Source: Nostoc cf. edaphicum LEGE 07299 (GTDB lineage: Bacteria; Cyanobacteriota; Cyanobacteriia; Cyanobacteriales; Nostocaceae). From it: DNA of 8,517 nt. The notes beneath the pieces are model-generated. The model made no database searches and was not told where the DNA came from. It worked only from the letters and a program-made list of their open reading frames with translations. The stretch is from positions 1-8,517 of the forward strand of contig NZ_JADEXF010000097.1 of NCBI RefSeq assembly GCF_015207245.1. Reading direction: 5' to 3'. Made by a program: the position numbers and the translations under genes. Shown in pieces: positions 5,177 to 8,517 of this stretch (position 1 is its first letter; each line of letters begins with the position of its first letter).

Positions 5177-6724
5177 ATGACAGCGAAACAAATATGCGTG
5201 ATTGGGGCAGGAGTGAGCGGATTAGTCTCAGCCAAGACATTTCTTGAAGAAGGTTACGAAGTTACATTGTTCGAAAAGCGGCAGGGACTTGGTGGTGTGT
5301 GGGAGAGATCGAGGGCTTACCCAGGACTGTCCATCCAAAGCCCCAGAGACACCTATGCTTTCTCAGACTATCCTATGCCTGCCTCTTATCCAGAGTGGCC
5401 TTCAGGAGAGCAAATATGCGCTTACCTAGAATCCTATGCCCACTACTTTGGTGTAGCACAGAGAATTAAGTTGGGTGCGGAAGTAACGAAAGTGGAGCAC
5501 AAGCTAGGAGATACACCTGGATGGATTGTTAGTGTCAGCTTTCAGAAAAATGGTAAGGAGACACGAAAGGAAAAATACGAATTTGACTTTGTAATCGTGT
5601 GTAATGGTACTTTTGATATCCCCTATGTGCCTAACTTGCCTGGGATGGAAGAGTTCATTGCATCTGGAGGAAAGGTCTTACATTCTGATAACTTTAATGA
5701 CGGCTCTCTAATGGAGGGTAAGCGAGTGGTTGTTGTCGGTTTTGGTAAGTCTGCCATTGATATTGCCAATTTCGCTGCCACTAAGTCTAAGGAATGTACT
5801 CTTGTCTTTCGTCAACCATTGTGGAAAATTCCCCAGTTCTTCCTTGGTATGGTCAACATGAAGTATATTTTCCTAACTCGGTTTGCAGAATATTGGACAC
5901 CCTATCATAAACTTCAAGGATGGGAAAAGTGGCTGCATAGTTTTGGGAAGCCACTTGTTTGGGTATTTTGGCGGTTGAACGAGATACTTCTGCGCTTACA
6001 GTTACCTCTTGATGCTTGTGATATGGTGCCTAAACAACCACTCAACAAATTTATCGGCTGTAGTATTGGTTTAATGCCTAAAGGCTTTTTCGAGTATGTA
6101 CGTAAGGGTAAAATTCGCGCTCTCAAAACAAAGATCGACAAGTTTTTACCTGGTGGTGTAGAACTAGGAACTGGCGAACAAGTAAAAGCAGATATTGTCG
6201 TCTTTGGCACAGGATTTCTTCAGGAAATCCCCTTTTTAGAAGAAAAGTATCGCAGGTATGTGTCTGATGAGCAAGGTACTATCCATCTTTACCGCCATCT
6301 CATTCACCCCCATATTCCACAAATGGGTTTTGTCGGTTATAATCACACCTTCTGTGCCCAGTTATCATCGGAAATTGGTGCTAGGTGGTTATCTGAGTAT
6401 TTTAAAGGAAATCTGAATTTACCATCCCCGGAACAGATGCTAGGGGATGTAAAGGCACAGTTAGCATGGAAGCAGAAAGAAAGACCGTATGGTTTCCTTA
6501 GTGGAGCATGTTTAATTCCTTTTACGTTCCATTACATTGATGAATTGCTTGAGGATATGGATCTCAACACCCGCCGCAAACCAGGAAACCTGCTTGGAGA
6601 GTTGATGATGCCAGCAGATCCATCTGCCTACAAGAATCTCCGACAGGAATTACAGGCAAAACAACAGCCATCTCTTAATGATTCTGCGATCGCGGCAAGT
6701 TTAGAGGTAAGAAGCGTCTCTTGA
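5177..6724 (+). CDS. FMO-type flavin-containing monooxygenase
   Basis: This 515-residue, probably cytosolic class B flavoprotein carries FAD motif GAGVSG (10-15), acidic strand end E33, GLGGVW (37-42) and YPGL...SPRD (48-58). The second dinucleotide motif GFGKSA (188-193) is for NADPH, and FGTGF (343-347) is the late FATGY-like motif. The FMO signature is only partly kept: G165-x3-H169-x3-F173 is present, but Ser163 replaces the usual first Phe. A very aromatic, hydrophobic segment at about 216-275 could shape the substrate channel or touch membrane. Such enzymes use NADPH and O2 to oxidise soft N or S atoms or do Baeyer-Villiger chemistry; the single-component halogenase AetF is a relative of this fold. 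The ATG has a good GAGGAGA eight bases upstream. It follows the halogenase in the same direction after the 89-bp repeat. The substrate is unknown. Confidence 0.85.
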   Translation: MTAKQICVIGAGVSGLVSAKTFLEEGYEVTLFEKRQGLGGVWERSRAYPGLSIQSPRDTYAFSDYPMPASYPEWPSGEQICAYLESYAHYFGVAQRIKLGAEVTKVEHKLGDTPGWIVSVSFQKNGKETRKEKYEFDFVIVCNGTFDIPYVPNLPGMEEFIASGGKVLHSDNFNDGSLMEGKRVVVVGFGKSAIDIANFAATKSKECTLVFRQPLWKIPQFFLGMVNMKYIFLTRFAEYWTPYHKLQGWEKWLHSFGKPLVWVFWRLNEILLRLQLPLDACDMVPKQPLNKFIGCSIGLMPKGFFEYVRKGKIRALKTKIDKFLPGGVELGTGEQVKADIVVFGTGFLQEIPFLEEKYRRYVSDEQGTIHLYRHLIHPHIPQMGFVGYNHTFCAQLSSEIGARWLSEYFKGNLNLPSPEQMLGDVKAQLAWKQKERPYGFLSGACLIPFTFHYIDELLEDMDLNTRRKPGNLLGELMMPADPSAYKNLRQELQAKQQPSLNDSAIAASLEVRSVS

Positions 6725-6732
6725 TATCTCCC

Positions 6733-6770
6733 TAATACGGTTCGATGAAGTTCTAAACCGAACCGTATTA
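6733..6770. terminator. Hairpin between convergent genes, possible bidirectional terminator
   Basis: A perfect 12-bp stem, TAATACGGTTCG (6733-6744) with CGAACCGTATTA (6759-6770), encloses a 14-base loop. It lies 8 bp after the monooxygenase stop and 46 bp beyond the kinase stop, exactly where a shared terminator belongs. Neither side has a proper T-run, so intrinsic termination would be weak; it may instead protect 3' ends from exonucleases or be another dispersed repeat. Confidence 0.5.
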
Positions 6771-6816
6771 TGAAGAGTGCTGAGTATTGTAAATTTTTCA
6801 GTATTAACGGCTTGTC

Positions 6817-8517
6817 TTACTGTTGCATTGGAATCTCAATCACAAACTCAGTTCCCTTTCCTGGAGTTGATTCACAGCTTAACTGACCTTTATGTTTGTC
6901 CACTACCACTTGATAACTAATTGACAACCCCAACCCCGTACCACTTCCTACTGCTTTAGTGGTAAAAAATGGATCAAATATTTTTTGCTGCACCTGTGCA
7001 GTCATGCCATAACCGTTATCAGCAATCCGAATCTTCAATGTGTTTACTTCTCCTAGTTCAGTACGAATACGAATCTGAGGATTTTTTCTTGGAGAATCTT
7101 CACCATTATTGTACTCCTCTAAAGCATCGATCGCATTACTTAAAATATTCATAAACACTTGGTTTAGTTGACCGGCATAGCAAATAATATCCGGCAGTTG
7201 TGCATATTCTTTAAATACCTCAATTTCCGCGCGATTATTATTTTCTTTTAGTCGGTGCTGCAAAATCATTAGGGTACTGTCGATGCCTTCATGGATATTG
7301 ACAGGCTTCATTTCCGATTCATCTAGACGAGAGAAGTTACGTAAGCTCAGAATAATAGTTCGGATACGGGAACTTCCCACTTTCATCGAATCAAGAACCC
7401 TTGGTAGGTCTTTTCTCAGAAATTCTATATCCATTTCCTCAATTTTTTGCTCCACTATTGTTGAGGGATGTGGATATTGTTGCTGATAAATATTAATCAA
7501 ATCTAGCAATTGTTGAACATAGTCACTTGCGTGAGTGATATTACCATGAATAAAATTGATAGGGTTATTAATTTCATGGGCAATTCCCGCCACCATTTGC
7601 CCTAATGAAGACATTTTTTCACTTTGAATTAATTTACTTTGGGTACTTTGTAATTCTTCTAGAGCTTCTTGCAGATGCTGATTTTTTTCGTTAAGTTCTG
7701 CTGTTCTTACTACCACTTTTTCCTCTAGTATATGGCTGTATTCCTCCAATTGCTCATTTGCTTTAGCCAAATTATTGTAGAGAATGGCATTTTCTAAAGA
7801 GATTGCAGCTTGGATAGTTAAGAGCTTGAGAACTTCTAGGCGATCGCGTGTAAATGCTCCTGTAGTTAAATTATTTTCTAGATAAATCAGCCCCAGCAAT
7901 TTACCTTGATTGAGCATTGGAATACATAATATGCTTTTTGGCTCCTCACGGTTAATATAATTATCTACCGCAAAATAAGCTTTATCTTTAATGTCATCAA
8001 TTACTAATATTTCTTGGGTTCGTTTGACATAATTAATCAAAGAAATAGGAACAATATCGCTAGACTCGAAAGGAATAGATAAAAACTCCGTATTAGTATC
8101 TCTAAAAGTGGAAGCAGAACTAATTGCCGCAATAGTTAAGTCTAAGTTATTAGCTTCACTCAATATCAGCACACATTTAGAAGCTCCTGCATTCTCCATT
8201 ACAACTTCCATTAACGTAGAAAGAAGTGCCTCCAATTCAATCTCTCCAGACACTGCTTGAGAAGCTTTAATGACAGTTCCCAAATCTAACATATCTGAAA
8301 TACTAGTGTTGGAGCCAATGACAGTTTCATTCGTCACCAGAGTAGATTTATTGCTAAGTGTAGATAGGTGTAGTCCCAGTTCAGGTAAATTCTTGTCATT
8401 GTAAGAATAGCTAAGTTCTTCTTGCTGAATCGTGGGTACAAATAATTGAGGATAGCGTTTTTGCAAGTCATAAACTTTGGCTAAAGCTCCCCAACGAACA
8501 TAGCAATAGTAGGCATC
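6817..8517 (-). CDS. Multidomain sensor histidine kinase, C-terminal part (5' end outside window)
   Basis: The frame is open to the window edge, giving 566 visible codons; a TTG at 8466 is internal. The first visible residues, YCYVRWGALAKVYDL, are typical of the region just before the GAF domain in giant cyanobacterial proteins that join a Ser/Thr kinase, an AAA ATPase and a histidine kinase, so the full gene is probably several kilobases longer. Next come a GAF domain (about 95-250), a coiled coil (about 250-300), and HisKA with the phospho-acceptor His in GIAHEINNP (codon 7578-7576). The HATPase domain has N-box NILSNAIDALEE, G1 DNGYGM and G2 GTGLGLSISY, ending at IEIPMQQ. All catalytic boxes are intact. 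No receiver domain follows and no response regulator is in the window. The input signal is unknown, and there is no evidence that it controls the neighbouring cassette. Confidence 0.9.
   Translation of the reverse strand, partial: DAYYCYVRWGALAKVYDLQKRYPQLFVPTIQQEELSYSYNDKNLPELGLHLSTLSNKSTLVTNETVIGSNTSISDMLDLGTVIKASQAVSGEIELEALLSTLMEVVMENAGASKCVLILSEANNLDLTIAAISSASTFRDTNTEFLSIPFESSDIVPISLINYVKRTQEILVIDDIKDKAYFAVDNYINREEPKSILCIPMLNQGKLLGLIYLENNLTTGAFTRDRLEVLKLLTIQAAISLENAILYNNLAKANEQLEEYSHILEEKVVVRTAELNEKNQHLQEALEELQSTQSKLIQSEKMSSLGQMVAGIAHEINNPINFIHGNITHASDYVQQLLDLINIYQQQYPHPSTIVEQKIEEMDIEFLRKDLPRVLDSMKVGSSRIRTIILSLRNFSRLDESEMKPVNIHEGIDSTLMILQHRLKENNNRAEIEVFKEYAQLPDIICYAGQLNQVFMNILSNAIDALEEYNNGEDSPRKNPQIRIRTELGEVNTLKIRIADNGYGMTAQVQQKIFDPFFTTKAVGSGTGLGLSISYQVVVDKHKGQLSCESTPGKGTEFVIEIPMQQ

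Noticed and set aside
5022..5240. 72-codon - strand frame across the halogenase-monooxygenase gap
   Set aside because: Its central peptide is the translation of the MITE-like inverted repeat, and its ends overlap two real genes in antisense; no ribosome-binding site.
1..8517. CRISPR array, tRNA, rRNA or transposase gene
   Set aside because: No regularly spaced repeats, cloverleaf-like sequence, rRNA segment or transposase-like frame seen on either strand.

Overview
The window looks like chromosomal DNA of a filamentous, probably Nostoc-like cyanobacterium. The evidence is eight copies of the HIP1 octamer GCGATCGC in 8.5 kb, AT-rich intergenic DNA, a GAF/histidine-kinase C-terminus of the type attached to giant Ser/Thr-kinase-AAA sensors in Nostocales, and a short dispersed repeat built around a GGGGCAATTC palindrome. 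Genus and species cannot be fixed from this sequence alone.

Left part (1-2190): the 3' end of a bacterial alpha-2-macroglobulin-like gene on the + strand, followed by a convergent hicB-hicA toxin-antitoxin pair on the - strand. Just beyond it lies a second, truncated copy of the macroglobulin tail, joined to a frameshifted remnant of the hicA 3' end. The hicBA pair therefore sits between two direct repeats about 704 bp apart, and the left edge of the repeat falls at a HIP1 octamer.

Middle part (2191-6724): about 420 bp without a recognised gene. It holds operator-like dyads, a 12-codon ORF with a near-ideal ribosome-binding site and a 34-codon ORF. It leads into three co-directional genes: a heme-oxygenase-like (CADD/TenA fold) putative diiron oxygenase, a tryptophan-halogenase-family flavin-dependent halogenase with an intact catalytic Lys and Glu, and an FMO-type flavin monooxygenase. 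A MITE-like repeat lies between the last two. This looks like a compact halogenation/oxidation cassette for a specialised metabolite. The closest logic I know is the aetokthonotoxin pathway (halogenase, heme-oxygenase-like nitrile synthase AetD, FMO-related halogenase AetF). The actual substrate and product are unknown here, and no scaffold-building NRPS or PKS, tryptophanase or flavin reductase is visible.

Right part (6733-8517): a hairpin separates the monooxygenase from a convergent - strand gene. That gene is the C-terminal half of a large sensor kinase (GAF, coiled coil, HisKA, HATPase), whose N-terminus runs off the window.

The most notable region is 2241-6724: the oxidase-halogenase-monooxygenase cassette with its unexplained short ORFs. 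The second is the rearranged macroglobulin/hicBA locus.
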